The translations under genes were made by a program, and so were the position numbers. DNA of 8,961 bases, taken from assembly GCF_004770045.1 (NCBI RefSeq), contig NZ_RQFO01000013.1, positions 1 through 8,961 of the forward strand. Direction: 5' to 3'. Below are positions 1-7,157 of this stretch, one piece after another; the first letter of the stretch is position 1, and each line of letters begins with the position of its first letter. The stretch is from Leptospira montravelensis. Lineage in GTDB: Bacteria > Spirochaetota > Leptospiria > Leptospirales > Leptospiraceae. The notes below the pieces were generated by a model, which ran no database searches, was not told where the DNA came from, and saw only the letters and a program-made list of their open reading frames with translations.

Positions 1-158
1 GCACCTTAACGCTTCGCTTCGGCACTTACGGCCTCGCTCGGTCTGCGACACATAGGCTTCTGGCACTCCCCTTGCCTACGCAAGTGTCGTTCCAGTCCCT
101 AACGTCCCGTTCCGGGACTCAGGGTCAGCCTACGTCGTTAAGGCTAGTTCGTTATGCG
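1..158 (+). repeat. attC-like recombination site 1 (left edge cut off)
   Basis: R'' and most of the AGC spacer lie before the window. L'' is ACCTTAACG at 3-11, L' is CGTTAAGGC at 136-144, the spacer is TAGTTC and R' is GTTATGC at 151-157. L'' and L' pair over 8 of 9 positions, with one A-C opposition. The centre holds a CTTGC/GCAAG hairpin and a GTCCCG/CGGGAC hairpin inside an outer CCCT/AGGG stem, with AAC and TC on the two sides of the internal loop. The inner part belongs to the unseen upstream cassette; from base 152 onward it belongs to cassette A. Confidence 0.85.
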
Positions 159-193
159 TAATGGCTTAAATCAAATCTAAATAAAAGAATAAA

Positions 194-898
194 ATGACTA
201 CCGAAGCAACAATCGCACTAATTTCTTCTTTGTCAGCTGTACTGCTAACTAGTCTTCTATCAATTTTCCAAATTTATATAAATAAAAATCTAAAAAACAT
301 ACAGTCAAAAAATCAAATAGTATATCATCTACTAGAAATGAGATTTTTTCTTTTAGAATCATATAGACTAGACACCTTTCTTGAGATTTATCTTAATAAA
401 ATAATATCAACAGACGAAAACTTCTTTAAGGCTAACATTGTGGTCTTAAATCAAATTTGTAAGCTATTTATCAAAACCTTAAAGAGCCAAAACACAGAAA
501 ATCTAATTACAGGATATACCGAGGCAATTAAAAAGTTTTCCATTATTGATCCAACAACCTCCTTTTCAATTAGTCACCATAATGACACCTTTACGATTAT
601 TTCAAAATTAGATATCTATCATTCTGACTTTTTTAAACTAATAAATGATACTTTCTCGAGCGAAGATTTAAATAAATTATCAAAACTGGCAGAAGAATCA
701 AAAAAAATCGTTCTAGTTAAAAAAATAAAAGAACTAGAGTCAGCCTTAATTGAAATTCAAGGAGGAATCCTTTATATTGAAAAAATAAAAATGTTTCACT
801 ATATAAAAAAAACTAAAATTCAATCAAAGTCTGAACAAATTAAAGAGTTTAATATTTTTCTTGAAAATCACTTTCCAGATATTCAATTAAGATTCTAA
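194..898 (+). CDS. Membrane-anchored protein of unknown function (cassette A)
   Basis: I do not recognise this 234-residue protein. Residues 6-28 form one hydrophobic helix followed at once by a Lys/Asn-rich stretch, so the likely topology is an N-terminal anchor with the rest in the cytoplasm. The remainder is Lys/Glu/Leu/Ile-rich and looks mostly alpha-helical; residues 160-205 could form a coiled coil. There is no cysteine pattern, Walker box or nuclease signature. The ATG at 194 lies 36 bases after the R' box and follows an A-rich leader with at most a weak AAAAGA ribosome site. It is the only gene of cassette A and shows no link to the Hachiman genes beyond proximity. A single-helix anchored helical protein could be a defence or envelope component, but nothing seen proves either. 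Confidence 0.8.
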   Translation: MTTEATIALISSLSAVLLTSLLSIFQIYINKNLKNIQSKNQIVYHLLEMRFFLLESYRLDTFLEIYLNKIISTDENFFKANIVVLNQICKLFIKTLKSQNTENLITGYTEAIKKFSIIDPTTSFSISHHNDTFTIISKLDIYHSDFFKLINDTFSSEDLNKLSKLAEESKKIVLVKKIKELESALIEIQGGILYIEKIKMFHYIKKTKIQSKSEQIKEFNIFLENHFPDIQLRF

Positions 899-975
899 CA
901 TTAGTAAATTATATCTTCTCGAACGAACAAACTTTTCTCTCAAGTAGAAAATTCCATACTGTTAAATCGCCACTA

Positions 976-1143
976 CGCATAACAGCGCCTTAACGCTTCG
1001 CTTCGGCACTTACGGCCTCGCTCGGTCTGCGACACATAGGCTTCTGGCACTCCCCTTGCATTCGCAAGTGTCGTGGCCAGTCCCTAACGTCCCGTTCCGG
1101 GACTCAGGGTCAGCCTAGGTCGTTAAGGCTATTTCGTTATGCG
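976..1143 (+). repeat. attC-like recombination site 2
   Basis: R'' GCATAAC is at 977-983, spacer AGC at 984-986, L'' GCCTTAACG at 987-995, L' CGTTAAGGC at 1121-1129, spacer TATTTC at 1130-1135 and R' GTTATGC at 1136-1142. L'' and L' are perfectly complementary over 9 bp. Inside are a GGC/GCC hairpin, a CTTGC/GCAAG hairpin within a CTGG/CCAG stem, and the GTCCCG-TTC-CGGGAC hairpin. It closes cassette A and its R' opens cassette B, the Hachiman cassette. Confidence 0.92.
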
Positions 1144-1166
1144 TCATTCCTTAATCAAACATCTCT

Positions 1167-2054
1167 ATGAAAAAAACTAACATCAATCAATTACTTTCCA
1201 ATACAGAAGCTCTATTTGCCCATGTATACATGTTTACTGAGAAATTTGATATCCTGCCCGATAAGGAACACTACGGCACTTCAATTGCGTATACCGACAT
1301 TCGCCAGAGAAAAGATGATTTCATAAGGGAACTAAAAAATTCTATCACTTCTTGGGTATACAACAGTAAGAAGGCTAAAGAACTCTTTAATGAAAGATTA
1401 GATAAAACTGAAGACTTAGCTAACTCTGCTTCTTTTTTAGCCAATCTTGCCCTAAGTAAATTCCGCCCGAATCAGCCGCAAGGCCAATTTGGTGAATTAA
1501 TATTATTTAATTTTATTCAACATATTTTTGAAGCTCCACCATTATTAAGGAAAATGCCAATAACCACATCAACTGGACACGAAAGATTTGGAGCCGATGC
1601 TATTCACTATCGAGAAAAGAATGGATCGAATGAAATAATTCTTGGCGAATCCAAATGCTATGAAAGTAAGTACAAGTTTAATGATGCCTTTTTAAAATCA
1701 CTTATTAGTATAGAAAATTCCTTCAACAACATTGATAATGAATTACACTTATATATACATGATGATTTCATAGACAGTCAACTCGTTAGCATAGCTAAAT
1801 CCTATAAGTCAAATTCTCTTAATAACGTAAAATATGAATTGGTATGCATTATCATCTACAATGAAACAAATAGTATGGATAAATTAAACTCCCAAATTGA
1901 TTTGGAAAATGAAATTAAAAGTATAATCCGTCATCGATGTTCAAAAATTGATAAACAAGAAATAAAGCGAATAAAAGAAAACGTATTAGATCGTATACAT
2001 TACATCATATTCCCAGTTTGGAATTTAGATGAAATATTAAATTCATTCAAATAA
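1167..2054 (+). CDS. hamA: Hachiman anti-phage protein HamA (DUF1837, PD-(D/E)XK-type nuclease)
   Basis: This 295-residue protein has the conserved core of the DUF1837/HamA family. GQFGE at 106-110 is the helix contributing an acidic residue, RKM follows at 128-130, GADAIH at 142-147 supplies Asp144, and GESK at 160-163 supplies Glu161 and Lys163 as the E-x-K of a PD-(D/E)XK fold. In Hachiman, HamA is a nuclease held in check by the helicase HamB and released by abnormal DNA during phage infection, when it degrades DNA. That mechanism is family knowledge. All expected catalytic residues are present, so an active enzyme is predicted. The ATG at 1167 is only 24 bases after the attC and has no Shine-Dalgarno-like sequence. 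hamB follows after 11 bases. A stand-alone restriction-like nuclease is the alternative, but the helicase partner makes HamA much more likely. Confidence 0.9.
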   Translation: MKKTNINQLLSNTEALFAHVYMFTEKFDILPDKEHYGTSIAYTDIRQRKDDFIRELKNSITSWVYNSKKAKELFNERLDKTEDLANSASFLANLALSKFRPNQPQGQFGELILFNFIQHIFEAPPLLRKMPITTSTGHERFGADAIHYREKNGSNEIILGESKCYESKYKFNDAFLKSLISIENSFNNIDNELHLYIHDDFIDSQLVSIAKSYKSNSLNNVKYELVCIIIYNETNSMDKLNSQIDLENEIKSIIRHRCSKIDKQEIKRIKENVLDRIHYIIFPVWNLDEILNSFK

Positions 2055-2065
2055 TATTAAATCAT

Positions 2066-4582
2066 ATGGAAAAAGAAGTCGAAGAAATATTAAACGAGAT
2101 TTTAAATTTTGAACTGCTTCGAACGGCAATAAAATTAAAATTTACAAAAAGAAAGGAATTAGAATTCCCAGATCTACTACTAAAAAAATCATTAATCTTA
2201 CTAGATTTTCTTTCAGTTAAAAAAGATGAAGAGAGTAAACGTGTCGTATTAATTATCTGTTCAGTTATTTGGCAATATCGCAAAAATGAATGGGGCGGGT
2301 TAAAAGATATATTTATTCTTTTTTTTAGTAGGATAGGTCATTCTCCATCGAGTGTAATGATTGATGAAGAATTTAATCATGAGACCAAACAATTCTCACA
2401 ATTTAATAGCTATGTAAGTAGTTTAACAGTCACATATCTGCAAAGTCTTTATGAAATAAAAATTCGAAATTGTAAATTTTCATTAACTGAATTTCAAAGA
2501 AACATTTGGCACAAGCTTGATTCAAGCAATCTAATAGGAATCTCAGCTCCAACAAGTGCAGGGAAATCATTCATACTTGCTTTGAAAAGTTTAAGTTTAG
2601 TGATTAAAAAAAATGGAAGTATTGTATATATTGTTCCAACTTTAAGCCTAGTAAGCCAAGTTTCTTCAGATTTTAGAAAATTAATTGAATTATTCAAATT
2701 AGACAATTACCAAATTTTAAATACTTATGTATCAGAGGAGGAAACTCAAAATACAATTTATGTCTTAACACAAGAAAAGGCAATTGGTGCATTTTCAAGA
2801 CAATCTAAACCATTCCAAAATTTACGTATCCTAATAGTAGATGAAATTCAAAATATAGAAAGGTTGGAATCAGAAACAGATACTAGATCGAAAATATTAT
2901 ATGATCTATTGCAAGAATTCAAAAATTCTAATCATCCAGACCATATCATTATTTCCGGACCGCGAATAGAAAATATCGATAATATCGGAAAAATGATTTT
3001 CGGTAAAAATGCATTAAAAGAAGAAAGTAAGAATTCACCTGTCGTAAACTTTACCTATTCTATTCGCTCAGAAAGAAAAAATAAGATTTTAAACCTACAT
3101 TGCGATCTATTAAGTAGACCGTTAGGAATCCCAATATCCGAAAACATTGATTTAATTCCAAAACCAGGAGGTACTCAATATAATGAAAACACTCATAAAT
3201 TCATTTTATACATTCTTGAGAGATTAGGAGAAAAAAGTACTAACATAATTTTTTCGCCCACGACCAAACAAGCTCGTAGAACCGCACTATTCTTAGCAGA
3301 TAATTTAGACGATTCGATTAATAACTCTTTATCAGATCTAATTTTGTATATCAAGGCAACGGTACATGAAACTTACGATTTATGCATCGTTTTGCAAAAA
3401 GGAATTGCATATCACCATGCTAAATTACCGAGTCATGTACGTCTTGTTCTTGAAAAGGCTATTTCACTTAAACTGATTTCAAATATTATTTGTACAACGA
3501 CTCTAATGCAAGGTGTAAACCTTCCCGCTCAAACTATAATTATAAGAAACCCCAATTTATTTATTAAAAGTAGAAGCGGAGAAACACCCAAATTAACTCC
3601 TTATGAAGTTGCAAATTTAAGAGGAAGAGCCGGTCGTTTGATGAAAGATCTTGTTGGTCGAACATTCGTTACTGACGAAAACTCTTTCATTGAAGAATCT
3701 GATCAGGAACAAAAATTATTTGAGGATGAATACAAAGAGATTACGACAGGCTATGATCAATCTTTCGAAAAAAATAGAAATCTCGTAGAAGAACAACTTA
3801 ATTATGGAATTGAAGTAACTTTGGATGAACCTCATTTTCTTGTTACATACATAAGACAATCTATATTAAAATATCAGCGCAAATCATTGCAAAAATTAGC
3901 TGAAGTAGGAATTAATTTAGATGAAAAAATCGTAAAGAATGTTTTAAGCGAACTTTTAAAAATGGAAATCTCCGAAGAAATCTGTTTCGCAAATCGATAC
4001 TGGGACCCTTTCGATCTAAATAAATTATATTTAATGAGAAATGAATTTGATCTTCCTTTGAAACATAATGATAGATATATAGCAAAAAGATTATTAAAAA
4101 TAATCAATAAATTTAAAACAGAATTTCGAATCTATTTTGATCGTTACATTAAAATACAAGATGTCCCTAATAAAGAAAATTTATACTCATTCTGTATAAA
4201 CGCAACTAGTTGGCTGCATCAAATACCTTTGTCAGAAATATTATCAAATAGTTTCTTTGATAACTCTGAAAAAATTGATAAAGCAATTGCTCAACTTCAA
4301 AATGATGTAACATACGGATTACCTATGTTACTCAAGCCAATTTATGATATATTGGCACCAAATGAACCTTTTCTCCGCTATATCGAAACTGGAGCCTACT
4401 TACCGATAACTAGAATTTTAATTGAACATAATGTTCCGAGAGAAACAGCAATTTACTTAACAAACACTATCTCAAACAACTTTCAAAACCAGGAGGAAAT
4501 TTCTTTTACAAAAATAAAAGATGAAATCGAAAAACAAAGAGATAAACTTCCCTATTGGTTAAATATTCAATTAAATTTTTGA
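2066..4582 (+). CDS. hamB: Hachiman anti-phage helicase HamB (SF2, Ski2-like motifs)
   Basis: This 838-residue superfamily 2 helicase has its motifs in order: a Q-motif-like LTEFQ ending at Gln144, Walker A APTSAGKS at 161-168, motif Ia PTLSLVSQ at 191-198, motif II DEIQ at 259-262, motif III SGPR at 297-300, motif IV around IIFSPTT at 394-400, AYHHAKLP at 448-455, motif V TTTLMQGVNLPAQT at 477-490 and motif VI RGRAGR at 519-524. All ATP-site residues look intact. A long helical C-terminal part (about 525-838) follows, and the first 135 residues form an N-terminal domain. In Hachiman, HamB surveys DNA and restrains the HamA nuclease. The ATG comes 11 bases after hamA and lacks a ribosome site, so translational coupling is likely. 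The stop codon touches the terminal repeat of the cassette. DEIQ in place of DEAD/DExH is notable but chemically conservative. Confidence 0.9.
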   Translation: MEKEVEEILNEILNFELLRTAIKLKFTKRKELEFPDLLLKKSLILLDFLSVKKDEESKRVVLIICSVIWQYRKNEWGGLKDIFILFFSRIGHSPSSVMIDEEFNHETKQFSQFNSYVSSLTVTYLQSLYEIKIRNCKFSLTEFQRNIWHKLDSSNLIGISAPTSAGKSFILALKSLSLVIKKNGSIVYIVPTLSLVSQVSSDFRKLIELFKLDNYQILNTYVSEEETQNTIYVLTQEKAIGAFSRQSKPFQNLRILIVDEIQNIERLESETDTRSKILYDLLQEFKNSNHPDHIIISGPRIENIDNIGKMIFGKNALKEESKNSPVVNFTYSIRSERKNKILNLHCDLLSRPLGIPISENIDLIPKPGGTQYNENTHKFILYILERLGEKSTNIIFSPTTKQARRTALFLADNLDDSINNSLSDLILYIKATVHETYDLCIVLQKGIAYHHAKLPSHVRLVLEKAISLKLISNIICTTTLMQGVNLPAQTIIIRNPNLFIKSRSGETPKLTPYEVANLRGRAGRLMKDLVGRTFVTDENSFIEESDQEQKLFEDEYKEITTGYDQSFEKNRNLVEEQLNYGIEVTLDEPHFLVTYIRQSILKYQRKSLQKLAEVGINLDEKIVKNVLSELLKMEISEEICFANRYWDPFDLNKLYLMRNEFDLPLKHNDRYIAKRLLKIINKFKTEFRIYFDRYIKIQDVPNKENLYSFCINATSWLHQIPLSEILSNSFFDNSEKIDKAIAQLQNDVTYGLPMLLKPIYDILAPNEPFLRYIETGAYLPITRILIEHNVPRETAIYLTNTISNNFQNQEEISFTKIKDEIEKQRDKLPYWLNIQLNF

Positions 4583-4594
4583 ATTAAGGAACGA

Positions 4595-4758
4595 CGCATA
4601 ACAGCGCGGAAACGCTGCGCTTCGGCACTTCCGGCCTCGCTTGGCCTGTGGCACATTCCTCTCCGTCACGCTTCTCGCTCCGCAAGAAGTCGCGCCGACG
4701 CTAACGCCTCTGCGAGGCTCAGCTACGAGGAACGTCGTCTCCGCTAATTCGTTAAGCG
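4595..4758 (+). repeat. attC-like recombination site 3 (type B centre)
   Basis: R'' GCATAAC is at 4596-4602, AGC at 4603-4605, L'' GCGGAAACG at 4606-4614, L' CGTCTCCGC at 4736-4744, spacer TAATTC at 4745-4750 and R' GTTAAGC at 4751-4757. The L arms have a different sequence from sites 1 and 2 but still pair at 8 of 9 positions; the exception is an A-C opposition. The centre differs from most sites: a CTTCTCGC/GCAAGAAG hairpin and a GCCTC-TGC-GAGGC hairpin, again flanked by AAC and TC. R' is a variant because it belongs to cassette C, whose own R'' is GCTTAAC. Confidence 0.92.
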
Positions 4759-4776
4759 CAATTGCAAAAAAAATAT

Positions 4777-5796
4777 ATGAAACCAGTTTATCTAATAACA
4801 ATCTTTTTGTTAATTTCCTGCCATTTATTTCAGAAAGAAAAAAAGTATTTTGAGGTTATAGCAAAAAGCGGATTAATATTGAGATCGGGTCCTGGACAAA
4901 ATTATAATAAAATTACTACTCTTCCAATAAATACATCAGGAATAATAAATGAATTTATTGGGCCAACTACTTACATACAAGGGAAAAAAGGATTATGGCT
5001 ACAAGTTGAAACTGAACAACTAAATGGATATATTTTCTCAGGCTTTGCAATAATTCACGAAAACATTGAATCTCTTAATCAAAGTAGAAATTATAAATCT
5101 TTTCCAAAATTCAAAGGAATCTATCCATTTACAAATTCAGATCTAACCAAGGAAGAATTCACCAAAAAATTCCTAGAAAAGTTTATTGTCTTTGAAAGTG
5201 ACTTAAGTCCCAAAACTAAAATCATTTTAGATAATGATTTATATAAAATAGAATTAATTTCTGCAAAAAATGAATATAGTGACTACCAAACTATTTTTGT
5301 TTTAAACAAAAAAGAAAAGTTAAATTATATACCAGACATAAACAATCTTCATCCGAAATCAATTGCGGAAAATTCAAAAATTATAACAGGATTTGAATAT
5401 ACTTGCTATAATTGCTGTGCTATGCCAACTGATACAATAGGAATCTTAGCTGAAAACAAAATATACACTTTACCCATTCCTTTGAATGACACCTTAGCAT
5501 CATGCGATTTTGAAGGACAAGTTAAAACAGATTTTAGTCAATTACGAATAACAAATAAAAATGAAATAATAATTCACAAAACAATATACGACTGCTCTAC
5601 TGATCCAAAATGCAGTCAAGCAGGAGCAGAAAATAATTGTAAGCCAACCAAAGTTTTTTCAGATACCTTTATTCTTATTGAAAATCCGTATTCAAATCCA
5701 AATGTCTTTGAATTTGATGCATCAGTTGTTCCTAAAAATATACTGATCCAATTTAAAACAGGCAGAACTGCAATAACAAATAAAAATCTTGATTAA
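4777..5796 (+). CDS. Putative lipoprotein with bacterial SH3 (SH3b) domain, Cys-rich C-terminal part (cassette C)
   Basis: From the ATG at 4777 the protein has 339 residues. It starts with a short lipoprotein signal ending in lipobox LISC (Cys15), so it should be acylated and held in the envelope. Residues 24-92 form an SH3b domain, with GLILRSGPG at 32-40, Trp74 and GYI at 84-86. Such domains usually bind peptidoglycan or other envelope partners. The remaining 245 residues are not recognised. They carry seven cysteines (210, 213, 214, 243, 273, 279, 288), including TCYNCC, suggesting disulfides or a metal site outside the cytoplasm. An in-frame TTG at 4762 would add five residues before the signal. 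I prefer the ATG because it gives a normal lipoprotein signal. No clear ribosome site precedes either start. Confidence 0.85.
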   Translation: MKPVYLITIFLLISCHLFQKEKKYFEVIAKSGLILRSGPGQNYNKITTLPINTSGIINEFIGPTTYIQGKKGLWLQVETEQLNGYIFSGFAIIHENIESLNQSRNYKSFPKFKGIYPFTNSDLTKEEFTKKFLEKFIVFESDLSPKTKIILDNDLYKIELISAKNEYSDYQTIFVLNKKEKLNYIPDINNLHPKSIAENSKIITGFEYTCYNCCAMPTDTIGILAENKIYTLPIPLNDTLASCDFEGQVKTDFSQLRITNKNEIIIHKTIYDCSTDPKCSQAGAENNCKPTKVFSDTFILIENPYSNPNVFEFDASVVPKNILIQFKTGRTAITNKNLD

Positions 5797-5809
5797 CTCT
5801 TTGCAACTG

Positions 5810-5975
5810 CGCTTAACAGCAACTAACCGCTTCGCTTCGGGACTTACTCCCTCGCTTGGTCTGCGACACATAGGCTTTTGTCACTTCTCTTGCTTGCGCA
5901 AGCGTCGTGCCAATCCCTAACGTCCCGTTCGGGACTCAGGGCCAGCCTACGTCGGTTAGTCTAGTTCGTTATGCG
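5810..5975 (+). repeat. attC-like recombination site 4
   Basis: R'' GCTTAAC is at 5811-5817, AGC at 5818-5820, L'' AACTAACCG at 5821-5829, L' CGGTTAGTC at 5953-5961, spacer TAGTTC at 5962-5967 and R' GTTATGC at 5968-5974. L arms pair at 8 of 9 positions, with one A-C opposition. The variant R'' does not match the adjacent R' but matches GTTAAGC at the other end of cassette C. This is the footprint expected from recombination at G^TT. The first hairpin reads GGGA-CTTAC-TCCC, a compensated change from GGC/GCC in sites 1-3. Confidence 0.92.
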
Positions 5976-5990
5976 AAATTTTTTAAAATT

Positions 5991-5994
5991 AAGG
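5991..5994 (+). promoter_or_regulatory. Ribosome binding site deciding the start at 6000
   Basis: AAGG sits five bases before the ATG at 6000. The same frame is open upstream to an ATG at 5907, but that lies inside attC site 4 and would add residues in front of an otherwise normal lipoprotein signal peptide. Confidence 0.6.
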
Positions 5995-5999
5995 TAAAA

Positions 6000-6596
6000 A
6001 TGAAAAATATAATCAAAAGTAATCTAAAAATATTAATTATCCTTTTAATGTCATGCAATTGTTCAGTTGATATCAGACAGGTTCCTGAACCTAGAACTCT
6101 TATCGATTCTACTGTTTTTTGGACTCAAAAAAACTTATACATTGGTAAATTTGAGGTATATACTTCCGACTCTATTGAATACACAAAAGCTTGGAGACAT
6201 ATCTTCAAATCTTTTCTAATTAATAATCGAATTAGCAAAAATGTTAAAGATTTAAATGGTGAAACCCTAGTTAATAATGATGACTACATTCTAGACATTG
6301 AAATCTATCCAAAACTAAATGATGAATTTAATTATTGGTGGACCTGGCCTGCTATTTATCCATTGACTGGTTATTGGCCTATTCAGATTAGAGTCTACAA
6401 TTATGAAACCATCATTAAATTTAAAATAATTAAGAATCAAAACATTATACATGATAGCGAAATTAAAGAAACAGATGAAAAAACTATAACTATTTATGGT
6501 TTCTACAGAACTTCAGACATTGAAAAAATGATCGAAACTGTTAATCTAAAGGCATTAGATAAATGTTCAAAAGATATTTCATTAAAAATTCAATAA
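6000..6596 (+). CDS. Putative lipoprotein of unknown function (cassette D, first gene)
   Basis: The protein has 198 residues from the ATG at 6000, chosen for its AAGG ribosome site and because it gives a clean signal: Lys-rich start, hydrophobic core at 10-17 and lipobox LMSC with Cys19 (Cys21 is also close). A Trp/Tyr/Pro-rich patch at 112-127 (YWWTWP followed by GYWP) could be a membrane-surface or ligand-binding loop. The C-terminal segment (about 160-190) looks helical. No known family is recognised. It shares cassette D with a second gene that starts 34 bases before its stop in another frame, so the two are probably translated together. Confidence 0.8.
   Translation: MKNIIKSNLKILIILLMSCNCSVDIRQVPEPRTLIDSTVFWTQKNLYIGKFEVYTSDSIEYTKAWRHIFKSFLINNRISKNVKDLNGETLVNNDDYILDIEIYPKLNDEFNYWWTWPAIYPLTGYWPIQIRVYNYETIIKFKIIKNQNIIHDSEIKETDEKTITIYGFYRTSDIEKMIETVNLKALDKCSKDISLKIQ
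6547..6552 (+). promoter_or_regulatory. Ribosome binding site for the overlapping gene at 6563
   Basis: TAAAGG lies ten bases before the ATG at 6563, inside the end of the preceding gene. It supports independent or re-initiated translation of the overlapping frame. Confidence 0.5.
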
Positions 6597-6886
6597 CTTT
6601 AGCATTATTAATATTTACATTTAACTGTATTTCCGTTCCTAAATATCCAAAAAACGATAACATAAATTGTATTGCTAATTTTTACCACAATCGCAGACAA
6701 ATGAGGGATATTCAGATTGAAAACCGAAACTTCACTATTGTTATGTCATTAGTTACTCTACCTACATTATTCATATTCGGTGTTCCTGGTTTACTACCTA
6801 TTGCAATTTTGCCTTTTACACAATATAGAAATTTCAGCAAAACTAAAATAATTCTAGAACGCTATGAAAGTCAACACTGTCAGTAA
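6563..6886 (+). CDS. Small putative lipoprotein or membrane protein (cassette D, second gene)
   Basis: This 107-residue protein overlaps the end of the upstream gene by 34 bases in a different frame and has its own TAAAGG ribosome site. Residues 4-21 are a hydrophobic signal ending in TFNC with Cys22. Asn directly before the Cys is unusual in Proteobacteria but accepted in relaxed spirochaetal lipoboxes. A second hydrophobic segment at 57-85, broken by Pro67, Pro75 and Pro79, could span or dip into the membrane. The tail is polar, with a Cys near the end. The family is not recognised. The signal, ribosome site and matching strand argue that this is a real gene rather than a chance frame. Confidence 0.7.
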   Translation: MFKRYFIKNSITLALLIFTFNCISVPKYPKNDNINCIANFYHNRRQMRDIQIENRNFTIVMSLVTLPTLFIFGVPGLLPIAILPFTQYRNFSKTKIILERYESQHCQ

Positions 6887-6959
6887 CTATAATTTTCATT
6901 AAAAATACATATTTCAATGAAAAATTACAAAACAGCAAAATATATATAACAAAAAACTT

Positions 6960-7123
6960 CGCATAACAGCGACTTACCGCTTCGCTTCGGGACAAGCCCT
7001 CGCTCGGCCTACGGCAAATTCCCTTTCTGGCATTCGCCTTGCTTACGCAAGCTACATGCCAGTCCCTAACGTCCCGTTGGGACTCAGGGTCAGGGAACTT
7101 CGGTAAGTCTAGTTCGTTAAGCG
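6960..7123 (+). repeat. attC-like recombination site 5
   Basis: R'' GCATAAC is at 6961-6967, AGC at 6968-6970, L'' GACTTACCG at 6971-6979, L' CGGTAAGTC at 7101-7109, spacer TAGTTC at 7110-7115 and R' GTTAAGC at 7116-7122. The L arms are perfectly complementary and differ in sequence from those of the neighbouring sites. The centre shows GGG-ACAAG-CCC, a CTGGCAT/ATGCCAG stem enclosing CTTGC/GCAAG, and GTCCC-GTT-GGGAC with AAC and TC at the internal loop. Confidence 0.92.
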
Positions 7124-7157
7124 AAATTGTATAAATTTAATCTATTAAGGAAAAATA

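Larger units (their letters stand above)
1137..4751 (+). mobile_element. Hachiman defence system carried as one two-gene integron cassette (B)
   Basis: Between the crossover points of attC sites 2 and 3 lie only hamA and hamB, 11 bases apart. At 3,615 bp this is by far the largest cassette in the window. Its first 20 bases from R' (1136-1155) match the reverse complement of its last 20 bases through R'' (4583-4602) at 19 positions, starting directly after the hamB stop codon. This indicates that the whole system moves as one unit. Hachiman is a known two-component anti-phage system of a DUF1837 protein (HamA) and a helicase (HamB). No promoter is evident in the 23-base leader after the attC. 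Confidence 0.85.

Noticed and set aside
2062..2283. Minus-strand open frame opposite the hamB start
   Set aside because: It lies fully antisense to a gene with clear helicase motifs and has a low-complexity Ser/Asn/Phe composition typical of a shadow frame.
2494..2706. Minus-strand open frame inside hamB
   Set aside because: Antisense to the Walker A region of hamB; no own signals.
3874..4107. Minus-strand open frame inside hamB
   Set aside because: Antisense shadow of the helicase C-terminal part; no ribosome site or recognisable domain.
4571..4853. Open frames on both strands across attC site 3 (4571-4801 minus, 4641-4853 plus)
   Set aside because: They exist because the GC-rich repeat lacks stop codons; the products are Arg/Ala-rich translations of the recombination site.
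5907..5999. Longer N-terminus for the cassette D gene starting at 5907
   Set aside because: The extension would be translated attC sequence in front of a normal lipoprotein signal, and a ribosome site sits at 5991-5994 just before the ATG at 6000.
6893..6923. TTTTCATT/AATGAAAA hairpin after the cassette D genes as a terminator
   Set aside because: An 8-bp stem of nearly pure A-T with a 15-base loop and no T-run following is expected by chance in such AT-rich DNA.
7116..7157. GTATAAAT upstream of the cassette E gene as a -10 promoter element
   Set aside because: There is no TTGACA-like partner at the right distance, and the leader is too AT-rich for the match to mean much.
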